DNA of 64,000 nt from Zelopaecilomyces penicillatus (lineage: Eukaryota; Ascomycota; Sordariomycetes; Hypocreales; Pseudodiploosporaceae). The stretch spans positions 1,178,001 through 1,242,000 of the forward strand of contig VCCP01000004.1 of NCBI GenBank assembly GCA_005765155.1. The letters are read 5' to 3'. Each line of letters starts with the position of its first letter. The stretch's first letter is position 1. Position numbers and translations under genes: made by a program. Below, piece by piece: positions 46,453 to 58,771 of the stretch. The notes below the pieces were generated by a model that worked only from the letters and a program-made list of their open reading frames with translations, ran no database searches and was not told the origin of the DNA.

Positions 46453-47958
46453 TCAGACCTTCTTCCACTTCCAGCACTCGGCAAGCATTCGCTGGCGCCC
46501 AACCTTCCTGCTTCTGACGCTAACGACCTCGCTGTTTTCGATTTTGACTGGGTCGATGTGTTCGGGCGTATCATGGGTGACTCTCGCAATCTCGCCCACC
46601 TCAGCAATCTTCCATCCCCGGAGGACGACAAGGCAAGCGGCGGCAGCGATGAACATGAGGCCCGCGAAGAGCTGGGTGCCCAAGTAGCTGTCCGTCTTAG
46701 CGACAATCTCTAGCGCGATTGGCTCGCTGAAGGTGCAGGGCAATAGAATCGAAAGCCACAGGATGCTGAGTGCTGATGGGACATGTTTCAACCCCACGAC
46801 CTCGGCGGTGACGGGTCCGATTGTAGTCCAGAACGTGCCGGCGACGGTGCCGCCGATGATGGCAAAGAATATCAGCACCCCGTACTCTTTGGCGTTGATC
46901 CAGATGACGAGCGAGAAGACGCCTGACATGAAGGTCATCAGTGCAGACATGTTGATGCGTCCGGTCTGGTCGCTGAAATACCCTACCAGAGGCCGGCCAA
47001 CGGCCTGACCTAGATTGAAAAAGGCGCTCACAAGGGCCGCCTGGGAGGCCCGCAGCCCAATCTCGTTGGCGTAATTGGCCAAACTGAAGATCAAGACAAC
47101 GTAGCCCAATACGCTAAACCATCCAAATGCAATGAGCAGCAGGTATTCTGGTCGTTTCAACAAGGTAGTATCAAAGGCCAGCTGGCTCGAACCGATGGCC
47201 TTGTTGCGATCCTTGATGAGTAATGTGCAAACGGCGTTGACCACAAATGCGATGATGCCTAGTATCCTAAAAGTCCATGCCAGACCAAGGTTTTGAATCA
47301 TGGCCCCCGCCGCGAACGAGTAGACCAAACCTCCCAGTCCTGAGCCAGCCGCCGAGATGCCATTTGCCAGGGAACGGTGAGTTGTAAACCACTGAGGAAT
47401 AATACCCACGGACGGGATGAAGAGAAAGCCCATCCCAAAGCCGAAAAGGATGCCCTGTGTGAGGAAAAGGTGCCATATCTGGGAGGCAAAGCTTGCGCAG
47501 ATCAAACTAGCAGCTTCGAGCACGCAGCCGAAGAACATGACTGGTCTTGTTCCAAACTCTCTGACACCAATGGTGGCGATTGGGGAAACCATCAAGGCGC
47601 AGCTGATGCTCAGAGATCCTACAAAGGCATATTCAAGAGCCGAAGTACCAGGGAATGTGTCGTTTGCGAGATAATGTGCCAGAAAGACACCATAACTGGA
47701 GTTGAGTCCCCAACTATGGCCGTTAATGGTGGCGGCGCAGGCGGTACACACCCATCCGTATCCTCCGTTGGGTGGCGGAGGAGGTTCGCTGTCGGTACCA
47801 GACTCATGATGCTGACCATCGATTACGGTAGGGTTTGTGTTCGTTTTGTCGCTGCCGCTGATGATTCCGTTGTCATCGCCAGAGAATGAAGATCGTGACA
47901 TTGGTCGGATTTGATCTTCATCCCGTCCAGGAGTTGTGCTCTGATGAAGTGCCTCCAT
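46453..47958 (-). CDS. MFS transporter of the monocarboxylate (MCH) family
   Basis: An intronless frame of 501 residues. A hydrophilic N-terminus of about 60 residues ends with PPPPPNGGYGWVC, the NGGYGW-type entry to helix 1 that marks the monocarboxylate-transporter family of fungi. About twelve hydrophobic helices follow, split 6+6 by a loop near KDRNKAIGSS. Typical motifs are GFGMGFLFIPSVGIIPQWFTTHRSLANGISAAGSGLGGL and NLGQAVGRPLVGYFSDQTGR. The C-terminal tail is short and cytosolic. Family knowledge: fungal MCH proteins are mostly uncharacterised despite the name; some carry riboflavin or siderophore-like compounds, so the substrate is open. The ATG at 47958 is used; an earlier in-frame start would need GTG. 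Confidence 0.85.
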   Translation of the reverse strand: MEALHQSTTPGRDEDQIRPMSRSSFSGDDNGIISGSDKTNTNPTVIDGQHHESGTDSEPPPPPNGGYGWVCTACAATINGHSWGLNSSYGVFLAHYLANDTFPGTSALEYAFVGSLSISCALMVSPIATIGVREFGTRPVMFFGCVLEAASLICASFASQIWHLFLTQGILFGFGMGFLFIPSVGIIPQWFTTHRSLANGISAAGSGLGGLVYSFAAGAMIQNLGLAWTFRILGIIAFVVNAVCTLLIKDRNKAIGSSQLAFDTTLLKRPEYLLLIAFGWFSVLGYVVLIFSLANYANEIGLRASQAALVSAFFNLGQAVGRPLVGYFSDQTGRINMSALMTFMSGVFSLVIWINAKEYGVLIFFAIIGGTVAGTFWTTIGPVTAEVVGLKHVPSALSILWLSILLPCTFSEPIALEIVAKTDSYLGTQLFAGLMFIAAAACLVVLRGWKIAEVGEIARVTHDTPEHIDPVKIENSEVVSVRSRKVGRQRMLAECWKWKKV

Positions 47959-49803
47959 CTTGTCTTCCGCTGTGTGAGTTCCCGCCACACTGGCGCCGCA
48001 GGGTCAAACAAATATGACTATCATCAACAACTTGGGGAAGACGGGAAAGCAGTGTAATTAAAGCGGTTCTGACAGCGGGTAACAGGTCGAAAATATTTGC
48101 TTGGTTATCTCCTTTCTCCGGGGCGCTTCATGTTAGGGATCGGGTTCGGGTATCCGTTTCCGAAACCCCGTTTTATCTGATCATATTTGGATACAAGACT
48201 GGAAGAACATGCGGTAGTCGGAATTAGCCAAGCGACTCCAAAATCTATGCGTGCTTACAGGCCATTACTCGTGCAGCGGGTCAATCGTCAGGCAACGACG
48301 GGGAGGGGAGAACAAGCAAACACTATTACCAGGGCATCATCATTCCGTCGCTTCGAGCGGAAATGGCCGGCCGGGAATAGCGCCGTGCGCGCCCCCAGCA
48401 AAGCAAATCTCTGCCCCCGCGACCGGGAGGGTCCTCCGGTGACGCTGGCAATGATTGGTGTGGCTTCCATCTGTTGGCTGTAAACCTGCGATGCCCTTGT
48501 TGCGCCTTTGTGTTCAACAAGCCACGATCGGATTTCTAGAGCCCATGAATGGTTAATTATTGGGCACAACTCCTCAACCACCCCGGACAGCTGAAGTGCC
48601 TGAAGGACCGAACACCGCAGAACTTGTAAGATGCATAACCTGCTTGTAACTAACTTTGTTTGGTCTTGACGAAAGCTCAGCATGGTTCGACGGCCTACAG
48701 CCAGCCGTGAGCGCCGCTGGAAATAAACCGGGTATCAGATTATGTGGCTGTGGGTGTTGTCACTGTTGTGCCGTTATTGCATTCGCACTATGCGTTAAGC
48801 TCTGCATTCGCCTCGCAATTCGTACAAATACCTATTTGAGCTTTTATAGAGAAAGCGGTCTCGGCGTGGATAGCAAAAAGAAACATCAGAATCGGCAACA
48901 GTGAAGCAGACAAAATATGAAGTTTTGCACTAGCCTATTGAATAGGACAGTTAGATGATTACGTAGAACCAGGTCGAGGGAAGGCATCACAGGGCCACGA
49001 CTTCCTTAGACGTCGATCGGAGCGGCTGCTACCCCGTTTACGTTATCAAATCTACTACTGGAGCCATGACGCCATGCATGCCAAGCCCTTCAAGCCCCCA
49101 CACGGACGGAGTACACAAATCTCATTTGCATCGCGTCTCGCCAGTATGTATCGTTTGATTAACAACCAGCAAGATTAATTTTCCACGTTTAAAGTTCTCA
49201 CTCAATTTGACTACATCGCAATACGATCCCGCTGTGGGGTCTCGATTGTTACCCAACAACATGAATGAGTTCTATCTCGTCTTTCTACAACAAGTTACTG
49301 ATTGTAGACATGTATACTGTTCAAACAAACATAAATACAACTTGTGTGATAAATAACAGCACCTTATGCAGGATATCCCATGTCGTTCCATGCCGAGGTT
49401 CCCGTCCACATCTCCACTTTTAGATGCGATGTCCTCGGGTGGGGGACAAATTCACCCGAGGACTTGGCGTTTCAACTAGGTTGTACTCAGTAAATACTCA
49501 GAAGCTGCGACAGTTGCAGGGGAATAGATATCATTGCCATTAAGCAAAAATTCGCAGCTCATGTGCATCGCCGCAACAAGGAACCGCATAGCAACAAACA
49601 TTGACTAACAAAAAGAAAAAGTCACCGTCATGAACCCAGATTTCAACATTAATCTCGTACGCTGCTGTTACAGTCAGGGCCCGCGAGGTCCATGAGCGAT
49701 CTCGCTCGCATTGGTATCATTTCCTCCCTTGAGTTTGCCCACTGTCCATAATTTCCATCACAAGACGAAGGCAACATAAAACACATATAAAGGCATGATC
49801 CCT
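47959..49803. other. 1.8 kb intergenic region
   Basis: Contains the MFS gene promoter and the 3' flank of the Ato-type gene. One near-copy (8 of 9) of the recurrent TACGGAGTA motif lies at 49105-49113. No supported gene. Confidence 0.5.
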
Positions 49804-50830
49804 TTACGCCTGCTCGCGATCCGTCTTGCTATTGCGACGCTCGCGGCCTGTGTCTGACCAGGGAAAGTGGATGACAGGAACCTGGAAAAAGGAGTTGCTA
49901 TAAAGATTGAGACCAATGTCAGTTGGGTGGTGCTCTCATTTTGGGGATGAGGGGGTGGATGTGTAAATTGAAGCACTAACCTGCTGTCCTGTATACCAGC
50001 CAGCGCATTATACCAAGCAAGGAAAGCTGCCAGGAAGCCAAAGAAACCACCAGTCTTCTGAAGAGCTACTCCAGCTGACTTATTGCCCATGTCCAGGGCG
50101 TATTGCTCACACATTAGAAACAGGAAAGCCAGATCTAGGGTAAAAAAGAGGAGGAAGAATGCCACGGTCGACCGCAAAGTACAGAGGAGCAGCAGTGTCG
50201 TGAAAATGAACCAGCCGGTCAGAAAGAAGCCGAGTGGGCTATAAACGTTACCCTCATAGGGACCGGTTGGGGCAGTGATTCCCCAATTAGGAGTCAAAAG
50301 AATTCCATATGCGATCCAGAAACCGCCATAGGAGGAGAGGGCCGTCGCACCAAATGTATTGCCACAGGCCATTTCCCTAAGTGCCACCACACAGTCAGCT
50401 TACATTTCTTCTTTTTCGGCATTCCCAATCGACGACATTCTTGGATAGCGACATACCACATGCCAGCAAGCAGCTGAACGAGGCCACCATAGCCAAGGGC
50501 AAGGGGCACAACAATGTTTGGCGCCGTGACGTCACGGGCATGCATATTAACCGCGGACAGCACAAAGGTCGTCAGCGCGAAGGCGCAGAGACCGAGAGGA
50601 GCGGGATTGGCGAGCTTTCGGTGTTCGTAAGGCTTCCAGTGGCCAGGCTGCAGGGCGCCTCCAGACGGCTGAGCCCAACCGCTCGTGATGTCTGCAAAGT
50701 TTGGTTGAAAACGACTTGGTTTCTGGTAACCATTGTGATAATCGTTCAGGCCGTTTTGATGATTATTGTTCATGCCCTGAGCATGGTGGTCTGTGGCCAC
50801 TGGGGGCAAAGTATCGGTGGGAGACGTCAT
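49804..50830 (-). CDS. Ato/GPR1-FUN34-YaaH-type acetate transporter
   Basis: Three exons, 50830-50457, 50376-49981 and 49897-49804, encode 287 residues. The first splice reads LLAGMW-EMACGNTFGATALSSYGGFW (donor GTATGT, acceptor TAG), restoring the family core. The second reads AGIQDS-SNSFFQVPVIHFPWS. The N-terminal 75 residues are hydrophilic and Asn/Gly-rich. The signature ANPAPLGL precedes helix 1, and six hydrophobic helices follow. A charged C-terminus ends RRNSKTDREQA. Family knowledge: these small plasma-membrane channels/carriers (yeast Ady2/Ato, Yarrowia Gpr1) move acetate, and in some cases ammonium. Substrate is inferred from the family. Introns of about 80 bp use GTATGT and GTTAGT donors. 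About 4 kb of gene-free sequence lies upstream. Confidence 0.9.
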
Positions 50831-53800
50831 TGTGAAGGTCAATTAATGGATCGTATTTCTGAGATCGATAATTGATGTGTGTCAAACTGGACCCCACAGT
50901 CGCGAATGACCTTTTCAAGCGCGTTGGTCGTTGATCAAGAACGAGATTTATATACGCAGAGATGTTCTACGCAATGTTATGAGACAAGAAGCTGAGTGTA
51001 ACACGGCGAGGAGAAGGGGAAGGGAGATCATCAAGGTTATATACTACGTCAAGCAAGAAAAGGTCAGAGTATTGAGACCCCGTCAGACGGAGCAGCGATG
51101 CAGGTAGCCCACACCCTCTCACACACGTTGGGGGAAGCTACACATAGATGGCGAGGGTGTCTTCATAGTAGGTCTGGAAGAGGGCGAAAGGGTAGATGGG
51201 AATGTAGTTGGGGGGTGCGTGGTGGCAAGTCCATGCTCCTGGTATGGTACGGAGCTAAGGTAAGGGGATCATGGTTAAAATGATGGATGGTGGCCAGGCA
51301 AGAGGTTCAGTTGGCACTGAGCTATGATTAGACTCCCAAGCAAACGAAAGAGCACAAAGCAAAGGTCCAGAGACGGCGTGTACGCATCATCTTGGCCATA
51401 GCTCCCATGCTACGAGGAGCTTATTGCTTAGCATTTGTGCAGTCGACTACTCCATCCGCTCCACTACGTCGAGCTTTGGCTTGGCCTGGTTGAACGGAAC
51501 ACCAGAGCTAGCAATATGTGCAGGTATGTGCGAGGCAAATAGGTATTAGCCTGCGGACTTCCGGCAGCCCAGAAGCCGAGGGCTGGCGATCATTGCCTGC
51601 TAGGACTTTGTTATTCTCTCAATGTTTGAAGTTGTCGGTTATCCAGTCTTTCATGGTTGGAATTTTAGCGTGAATTGTTCCGTACTTACGGCTGTGTGTA
51701 GGCTCCATTCACACTGTGGGCGAGAAGGTATTTAATTTAGATTTTTTAACTTAGGCATGTAGTGCGGGTACTGCAAAGTGAAAATAAACCTGGCATTGGA
51801 AGAGTGCATTTTTTTTTCTATTATCCACTAGCTCAAGCTCTGAAGAGGAAAGAAATGAAAGGCTCCATCTGGGCGAAGGGAATGATGCACGTCGGAGCTA
51901 GGCCAAGGCTCTCTGAGAAGGACTGAGTGAGAGAGCAGACGGAGAGAAACAGCCGAAGATGGTGTGGTGTGTAGCCGGAAGGGACGGGGTGCGAGGGTTG
52001 AGCTGTGGGTTCGCGTCAGACGGGGATGCATTTGCAATTGGATTGGGGTTTGAGGAATCGGGGATCGATGGCGCTAATGCGAATACTTGCAATTTGGTGT
52101 GCCAGTATCAATTAAATGGATGGTAAGACTGGTTTGATATTTCCCCCAAGCGAAGCCGAGCGCATGCAGCCGTATGGAGATGGAGGAGGAATAAAGGATT
52201 TAGAACCCAACGAGAGAAAGAAAAAAGGAAAAAAAACGGGTGAGAAAAAAAATGAAGAACAATCAGCGCAAGGGTTCCGCTTCTAGGTGGATCGGGAACG
52301 TGAAGGTGCGACTCGCGAACGTCGTCATCCTCATCTGGGCATCAGGTCATTGGCTATTATTGAGGAAGGAGAGCTGGGAGGGTTGATGTCATGCACACCG
52401 GTATTCGTCTTCTGTATGCATTTGGTGCGGGTAGTCGCATGCTTGCGTGTACAGTATGAAGTAAATGAGTTTGAATAGACCAATTGGCTTTTCGTCCTCT
52501 TTAACTAGCTCTGCTGTTTGCTGGTTTCTCACAGCCAACAGGGGGTTGGTCATGGTTGGCGCATTAGTTCAGTAATGACGCAGGCTGGACGACTTCCCCA
52601 GACTGGAGCGTGAAAGCCATGAGCGCCGTCCCGGCACTGTGATATCCGGATGCTACCCCTACCTAACCACATCTGCTAGGGAAACGAACTTAGCTCGCTG
52701 CAACATCTCATCCCGTCTTTGTTTGGTGTGTTTGTAATCACACTATAAGCTTTATTAGCAGAGTAGGCATTCTCAACATATCAACCAGCTCGCTCCCGCA
52801 CGACCGGGCTCGGCAATGAACGTAAGAAGAGTTTTTCTTTAAAGGTTTCTTGTTGTTAATTTTCGGATGTTGAGGTTCTAGTGCCACCATGTGTACAGTG
52901 TGCCTTGGTGTTGCATGAGGGCTTTTCTCAGTTCAGGTTTTCCCTGGGCAGAGAGACTGAAAGGGGGGGGGTTCAATTAATCAACATTGTTTCCGGTGCA
53001 AGGGCCAAGCACGGTAGCTCTCTCTGGGCCAAATAATCCAATTCCATTAATATGAGCGTTGTGGCAGACGCAGCACTGGCTCATAACACGTCCGGGAAGT
53101 AGACTCGGCAAAGTAGGATAGATACATCGTCATCATCAAACTAAAGGGTGGGAGGGGGCGTGGCGGGAGTGTGAGTCAGGATATGGAAGATGGGGTGGCA
53201 ACCGAATCACAAGCTCCAGACTAGATAGAAATGGTGTTACTAGGTATGGAAAAAGCTAGAGCTTGCAAAAATAACATTACAAGGTACGATATATTACGGA
53301 GTACAGAGTAGGAATCAGCAGATCTGCTGTTTGAGCATCTCCGCACATCTGGGGCATCTGGGGTAACTTTAATCGGACAGCGAATCATCAAGTTTTAAGT
53401 GATGGCATTTGCTGGATATATGGATTGTAAGTAATAGAAATCCCGCCCGCTCGGTCCTCCCAGAACCCAACGCCTTGGCCCAAACGATTACCACAAAATG
53501 CCATCATCGACATCATCATCACCACTATTCCTCCACCCCACCCACCATTTTCATCTTCTAGAATACACATTAGCCCAGGCTTGGAACCTCAAAGCCTCAT
53601 GTTGCTAAACAATCGCTTGTTGCAGATCAGGTCATGGCGGTCTCCGTAGTCCAAGCCCAGTCATGCATTTGCGGCGCCCTTGGCATCCAGGCAAGGCGCT
53701 GGTGGGGGGGTTTGGCTTCATCTATTTCCGTTGAACGTTGATGTAGACATCGTGTGATTTAGATACAATTCGTATTAGTTCTGTTTTCACTTCGTTACTC

Positions 53801-54793
53801 TCTTTTTTGTTACCATCGTGTGTTGGGTTCCGTTCCGAGCCCTCGGTCCAAAAGACATCTTAAGGTTGTCGTTTAGCCGAGGAACTCAGAGAGTTGGGAT
53901 ACGCAAACCGGAAGTCACGGCACATTGCACGCCCAGCTGGGCCGTTTCAATGCGCCCGCCTGGCCGGCAATCATCCACGAAGGCATAATGGCTACTCAAA
54001 TCACCAGGGCCAGATGACATATAGCTTCACCTGGCTACGCAGAAACGTGTCGTTGCCGCCCGCTCTGCGCCTACTTTCAGCGACATGTAGGTACGGCGCA
54101 TCCCTACACGCGTGGGCCATGTACAAGTCTTTTGTGAGGCGTTTTGTCTTGAATATCTAGGCAGGGAGGGTCCCTTCCGTAGTCCGTGCCGTTAGTGCGT
54201 TACTAAGATCTAAGGGAAACCTTCCTTTCATCCGGACCAAGGGATCTCGTACTATGTTTTGGGGGGCAGGTGATGTGTTTGTTTGATTAGGTCAATTTTC
54301 AATATTGTTCAGTCATGCCTACTACTCTTGGAAAGGGGACGTTTTCTTGAGCAACAGAAAATATACCGCTGCAAATGGTGGGTTGTTGTATTTCCTAATC
54401 TTGTTACGTGCTTAATGCGACTTATTCCCTTCTTACAAGACACAAAAGATCAAGCAAGTAACCCTACATGTCCCATGCCATTAAACCCGCATCACTTTTA
54501 GCAACCGTATTCACAAATCAAGTTGGCTCCACAGCACAAGTCATTTATCTCCCCATAAGTAATGGTGAGTAGGTGGAAATTTCGATTAAGAGAAAGGTGT
54601 GTAGGGTAGCATAATATTTCTTGGTCAAAGGCACGTGAGCTGGCGTCAATGGACTTGGAGCTTCAACACCGCGTTTCGCGCAGCCCCACCAGGGAGGTAC
54701 GGAAGCGTCTGCACCTCACACACGTCATACCCGACGAGAACCGTAGATTTGCGCCCGAGGATGGCGTGAGACGATTGTCGGTGATGCTCGGCA
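50831..54793. other. 4.0 kb gene-free region
   Basis: Between the Ato-type gene start and the nbs1 start. Only short frames, none with recognisable composition. It includes the Ato-type gene's promoter side (about 50831-51100), a copy of TACGGAGTA at 53295-53303, and A/G-rich runs near 52200-52260. A large regulatory region or non-coding transcript is possible but unsupported. Confidence 0.55.
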
Positions 54794-57454
54794 ATGTGGC
54801 TGCTACAAAGCGATGAGGCCTTTGAAGGTAGAAAAGAATCTAAGACTCTAAGACCATGATCATGATACAGACGGGTTGTTTGCTGACTGTCATCCCTTGC
54901 TAGGTCGACGTCTCTGGCTCCGTCCGGGCAAGACATATCTGTTTGGAAGAACTGCAGCAGAGCGTACGTGACACTCGAAATATCTGCGGGATATCTGATG
55001 GATATACTTTTGGCCAAACATACTAATATTCTGCGATATCAGCTGGTCAACTGGCCATATCCCACAATACAATATCGAGGAAACACTTGACCATAACTGT
55101 CGACAGCGTCGAACCGGGCCAAGCTCACTACGCTTCGAGTCGTTCAAAAGTCACGATCGAGGACTTGGCAACCAAAATAGGGACTGTTGTTAATGGCCAG
55201 AAGATTAAGGGCAGCAAGTACATTGTCAACGGCCAAGATGTTGTTGAGATAGTCATGGGGAAATGTCCAAGCAAGTTTTGGTATGATTTAGACAGTGCTG
55301 ATGTTTCAGGAGAAGGTTTGCTAATCATCTTAAAAAAGCCTTACTTGGTTCCCCGTCGTATTTACATTCTCCTTCACGAGCAAGGAGCTGCAAACTCAAC
55401 CCTTGACGACTCTGCGCAACCGCTTCGAACAGCTCGATGTTAAGCTTCTCGTCGACTACAACATAGAATGGACAACCCACGTCGTATCTAGGAAGCGCAA
55501 CACTGCAAAGGGTCTACAAGCTCTAATAAATGGCAAATATATTGTTACCGAGTCACTTCTGGATGCGCTCACCTCGGCAACGGAGCCCCCTCCCGGTGAG
55601 GACGACTCAGGGTGCAGCCTTCTGGAGCAGAACTTTGATGCCAACTGGCCGGACGAATTACAACATTTGCCGCCACGCGGCAGCGAGCCAGTCCAACATT
55701 TGGATCAGATATATGCACCCGACCCTGAGCGGAAGGAGCTTTTCGACGGGTATACATTTATCTTCTACGACAAAACTCAATACAGCAATCTTCTGGCTCC
55801 AATCACTAATGGATGTGGAAAAGCTATGCTATACGATGTGCAACCTGAGAAGACCCAGGTGGATGATTTTGTACGATATGTGAAGGAGTTGGCGGGTGAA
55901 AAGGGGCTCGGTCGCTTTGAAGATGGCAGTGAGGGCAAGGGAGTTGTTCTTGTCAGATACTTACCAGCCAAGGGTGACATAGTTCTTTGGTACACCGAAT
56001 TTCTCACCGCAGTCTCTCTAAGACTAGATCATCGGCCGATTGAGCAAAACGAATTCCTCGAAGCCATTCTTATCCGGGATGCGAGCAAGCTGCGGCGCCC
56101 GCTTGAAGTGGAGTCATCTTCTGAGGCACTGGAACATCAAACTCAGGAACAGTCTTGTCCGGCGCCTGTCGCCGAATCTAGTTCTAATAGTGGAAGCTCA
56201 GCATCGTTAGCCTTGGCCGAGAATTCGCAGGAGTCCCAACCAGCGCCTCGGCGAGGTGCCGCGCGGCGACCTGTTAAGAGACGGTTTGCTGGTTTTGATG
56301 ACGACGAGGATATTGATATGGACAATATACCCTTAGCACCAGCACCAGCATCGGCACCAGTACCAGCCCCTGGACAGAATCTGTCCCCGGATGAAGAGAG
56401 CGGTCTCTTTGTTTCTCAAGAGCAGGATACGATTATGAACCATGGACGTCCTAATGGGAATAGCATATCGCAGAGGAAGCGTGCAGCTTCGCCTTTACCA
56501 GAGGATGACCTGATGGATGGAATGGCCCCAGCCGTGGCAAGATTTAAACGGCAGCGGCTTGAACATAATGGGGGTTTTGCCTCACCCTCCCCAGAGCCCG
56601 AGGTTAAGACAGAACCCGTGGAGTCTGCTCCCCAGGCGGGGAAGAAGAAAAAGTCAAAGGAGATGGACGTGCTAGCAATGGTCGCTAAGAACCGGGCAGA
56701 GGAGGAGGCCCGAGTGCGTGCTGAGAAAGAAGACCTTGCGAATCTGCCTGACGATGTTGATTTGGCGGAGATCCGTCGACTTAACATTGTGGAGGAAATG
56801 GAAATACACGTGCCACAGCCAGGCCAGAGAACGAGGGAGCAAGACGTTGCCGATGGCCGATGGGACCCAAAGTGGAATGGGCTGAAAAACTTCAAAAGGT
56901 TTAGGCCGAGGGGCGAGGTGCTGGGTAGGCAGCCTGCCCGAATCATTATTGCTTTGACAGAAGTCAAGAAGAAAGAGTTTGGTGTCGGTGACAATTACTG
57001 GCTTGAAGATGAAGAAAGCCAAAGAAAAAAGACATCACAGTCGAGCCTTATCTCAACACACGAGGAACGCAAGCCGATTCCAACGCCAACACCAATAGAA
57101 CCATCGCCTCGTAAGCGCCCAGCCGCGGCACGAATCATTGCCTCTGACAGTAGCGATGTGGAGGACGACGAAGATGACAGCGAGATGGTTCCAGAGCCAG
57201 CCCCCCAATCACGGACACGGGCAGCATCAGGGAGAGCGGCAGCGGTGGTGGCGGAGTCCCAGCGCAACGTGCGTAGTCAGTCGTCTGTATCAATAAGCCA
57301 GACCAGCAAGAGACCGGCTCCGGAGTCGGGGTCGACGACTCGCAGTGATCCACCTGCAAAGAGGCAGAGACCAGCACCGCCCAAACTGACGGAGATTGCG
57401 GATAGTGACGATAGCGAGGACGAGCTCAAGTTTAGGTTCGGAAAGAGACGATAA
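54794..57454 (+). CDS. nbs1: Nbs1 (nibrin) subunit of the MRN DNA double-strand-break complex
   Basis: Four exons, 54794-54827, 54904-54963, 55043-55280 and 55339-57454, give 815 residues. The first exons encode MWLLQSDEAFE-GRRLWLRPGKTYLFGRTAAE-PGQLAISHNTISRKHL, a classic Nbs1 FHA start, with the phosphothreonine-binding-type SRKH. The last splice gives CPSKF-CLTWFPVVFTFSFTSKE. The FHA domain covers about 1-115, tandem BRCT-like segments about 115-340 (VVSRKRNTAKGLQALINGKYIVT). A long charged disordered region follows. An Mre11-binding-type motif KNFKRF lies at 627-632. The end is acidic then basic (SDDSEDELKFRFGKRR). Family knowledge: Nbs1 anchors Mre11-Rad50 at breaks and recruits the ATM/Tel1 kinase. 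The two small first exons and the AAG acceptor of intron 3 make this gene easy to mis-predict. Confidence 0.88.
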
Positions 57455-57694
57455 TTACTTGCCATTAGACGGTGTTTTGCCCCCTTTTGGTGGATTTATT
57501 CCCGCTGGAGTTTATTACGGAAGAATAAGGGAGGGGTATGGGTATCTCTCTAACTGCGTGTAATACTATCTATAATGCCCCTGAAATGGAAGAAATAAGG
57601 AGATGGGAAAAGATATAGAAATCCCTCTTAAAACGCCGGGTTTGGATGCTCCCATTACCAAAAGGGGAAAAAGGAAAAACAAGAAACGTCTTCT

Positions 57695-58771
57695 TTAATC
57701 CATCTTATCCATCTCGCTCTCCTGGCCAGGTTCGGGCTCGTCTACTAGCAAGCCTACCAAGCATGCCGCCAGCATTGTCTCGTAGTTAACCCAAGGATGG
57801 ATCTCTCCGAATAGCTTGGTACCGTCCTTTGCGGCGCCGCGCATGAGCTCCGGCACGCCGCCGGGATGGAACTTGGCGTATGGTGTGACGTTGTACACCC
57901 TTCCGTTGAGAGCCATCCACGCGTCCTTGCCCTTACGGCCGCTCTGAACCTTGAGCATCGACGGCGTGACACGGAGGTACGGCGTCGAAGCGGGGAGGCC
58001 ACGTAGGTCGGCGTTGGGCCCGGAGATGCGGGCCCAGTCGAGGGGGGAATGGCCCGGAGTCAACATGACTTGACGACTAGGCTTGGCTGGCTTGGAGGAA
58101 AGAGTGGGCGGCGGAGCAAGACCCCCCGAGGCCGACGAGGACATAGGGCCGCCGCCGCCACGGTTGGGAGCGGGCCCGCGGGCGCGTTGGGCGGAGTTGG
58201 GGGCCGGGAATTGGCCGAGGGACGGGACGCGTCCGGGGGCGAGAGGGGACAACTTCGGAGGTGGGGGTGGCATCATCATCATGGAGGCCGGAGCGCTCGG
58301 GGGCACCGCACCTGTCGAGTTGTCATCGTCGTCATCGGCGGCTAGTGAGAAGCTGGGGACGGGTCGTGGAGAAGGCGCAGCTGTAGCCTTGGGAGTCGTT
58401 GGAGATTCAGGATCGGACCCAGGCTCCTGAAGAACAACAGGAGGCTGGATGATGAGAGATGGTGGGGGAGATGGAGGGGGCGGCATAGAGATGCTGTCCG
58501 CAAGTCTCCCGGCCGCCCCTGTAGTTGTCGCCGCCTGTGTCGTCTTCTTGGACTCTTCTCTTATCCTCGCCGTCACATCCTGACTTGTCTCTGCCTCCCC
58601 GCGACGTGGGCCTTTTTCATCCTGCAGGTGACGCGCCGACTCTGTTGTCGTAGCTCCTCCAGCAGCCAGGAACCGTCGAAAGCCAGGCCACTGCTGCAGC
58701 AGCCATGGCGGCGGCCGGAACAGCACGTAGACGAAGGAGGCGACGATGAGGGAGAGTCCCAGCAAGGCCAT
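57695..58771 (-). CDS. membrane-anchored cytochrome b5-domain protein
   Basis: An intronless frame of 358 residues. Residues 1-18 are hydrophobic (MALLGLSLIVASFVYVLF) and form a probable N-terminal membrane anchor. Residues 30-250 are low complexity and Pro/Ser/Gly-rich, with an Asp run. A cytochrome b5-type heme domain occupies about 265-350. Its axial-ligand histidines are H302 (FHPGG) and H325 (EIHPWVN). The preceding WMALNGRVYNVTPYAKFHPGG matches the family. Such architecture resembles fungal Irc21/CYB5R4-type b5 proteins, but no reductase domain is attached. The partner and substrate are unknown; electron transfer at an ER-type membrane is inference. The gene is convergent with nbs1 (240 bp apart). 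Start context is GACCATGG. Confidence 0.85.
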   Translation of the reverse strand: MALLGLSLIVASFVYVLFRPPPWLLQQWPGFRRFLAAGGATTTESARHLQDEKGPRRGEAETSQDVTARIREESKKTTQAATTTGAAGRLADSISMPPPPSPPPSLIIQPPVVLQEPGSDPESPTTPKATAAPSPRPVPSFSLAADDDDDNSTGAVPPSAPASMMMMPPPPPKLSPLAPGRVPSLGQFPAPNSAQRARGPAPNRGGGGPMSSSASGGLAPPPTLSSKPAKPSRQVMLTPGHSPLDWARISGPNADLRGLPASTPYLRVTPSMLKVQSGRKGKDAWMALNGRVYNVTPYAKFHPGGVPELMRGAAKDGTKLFGEIHPWVNYETMLAACLVGLLVDEPEPGQESEMDKMD

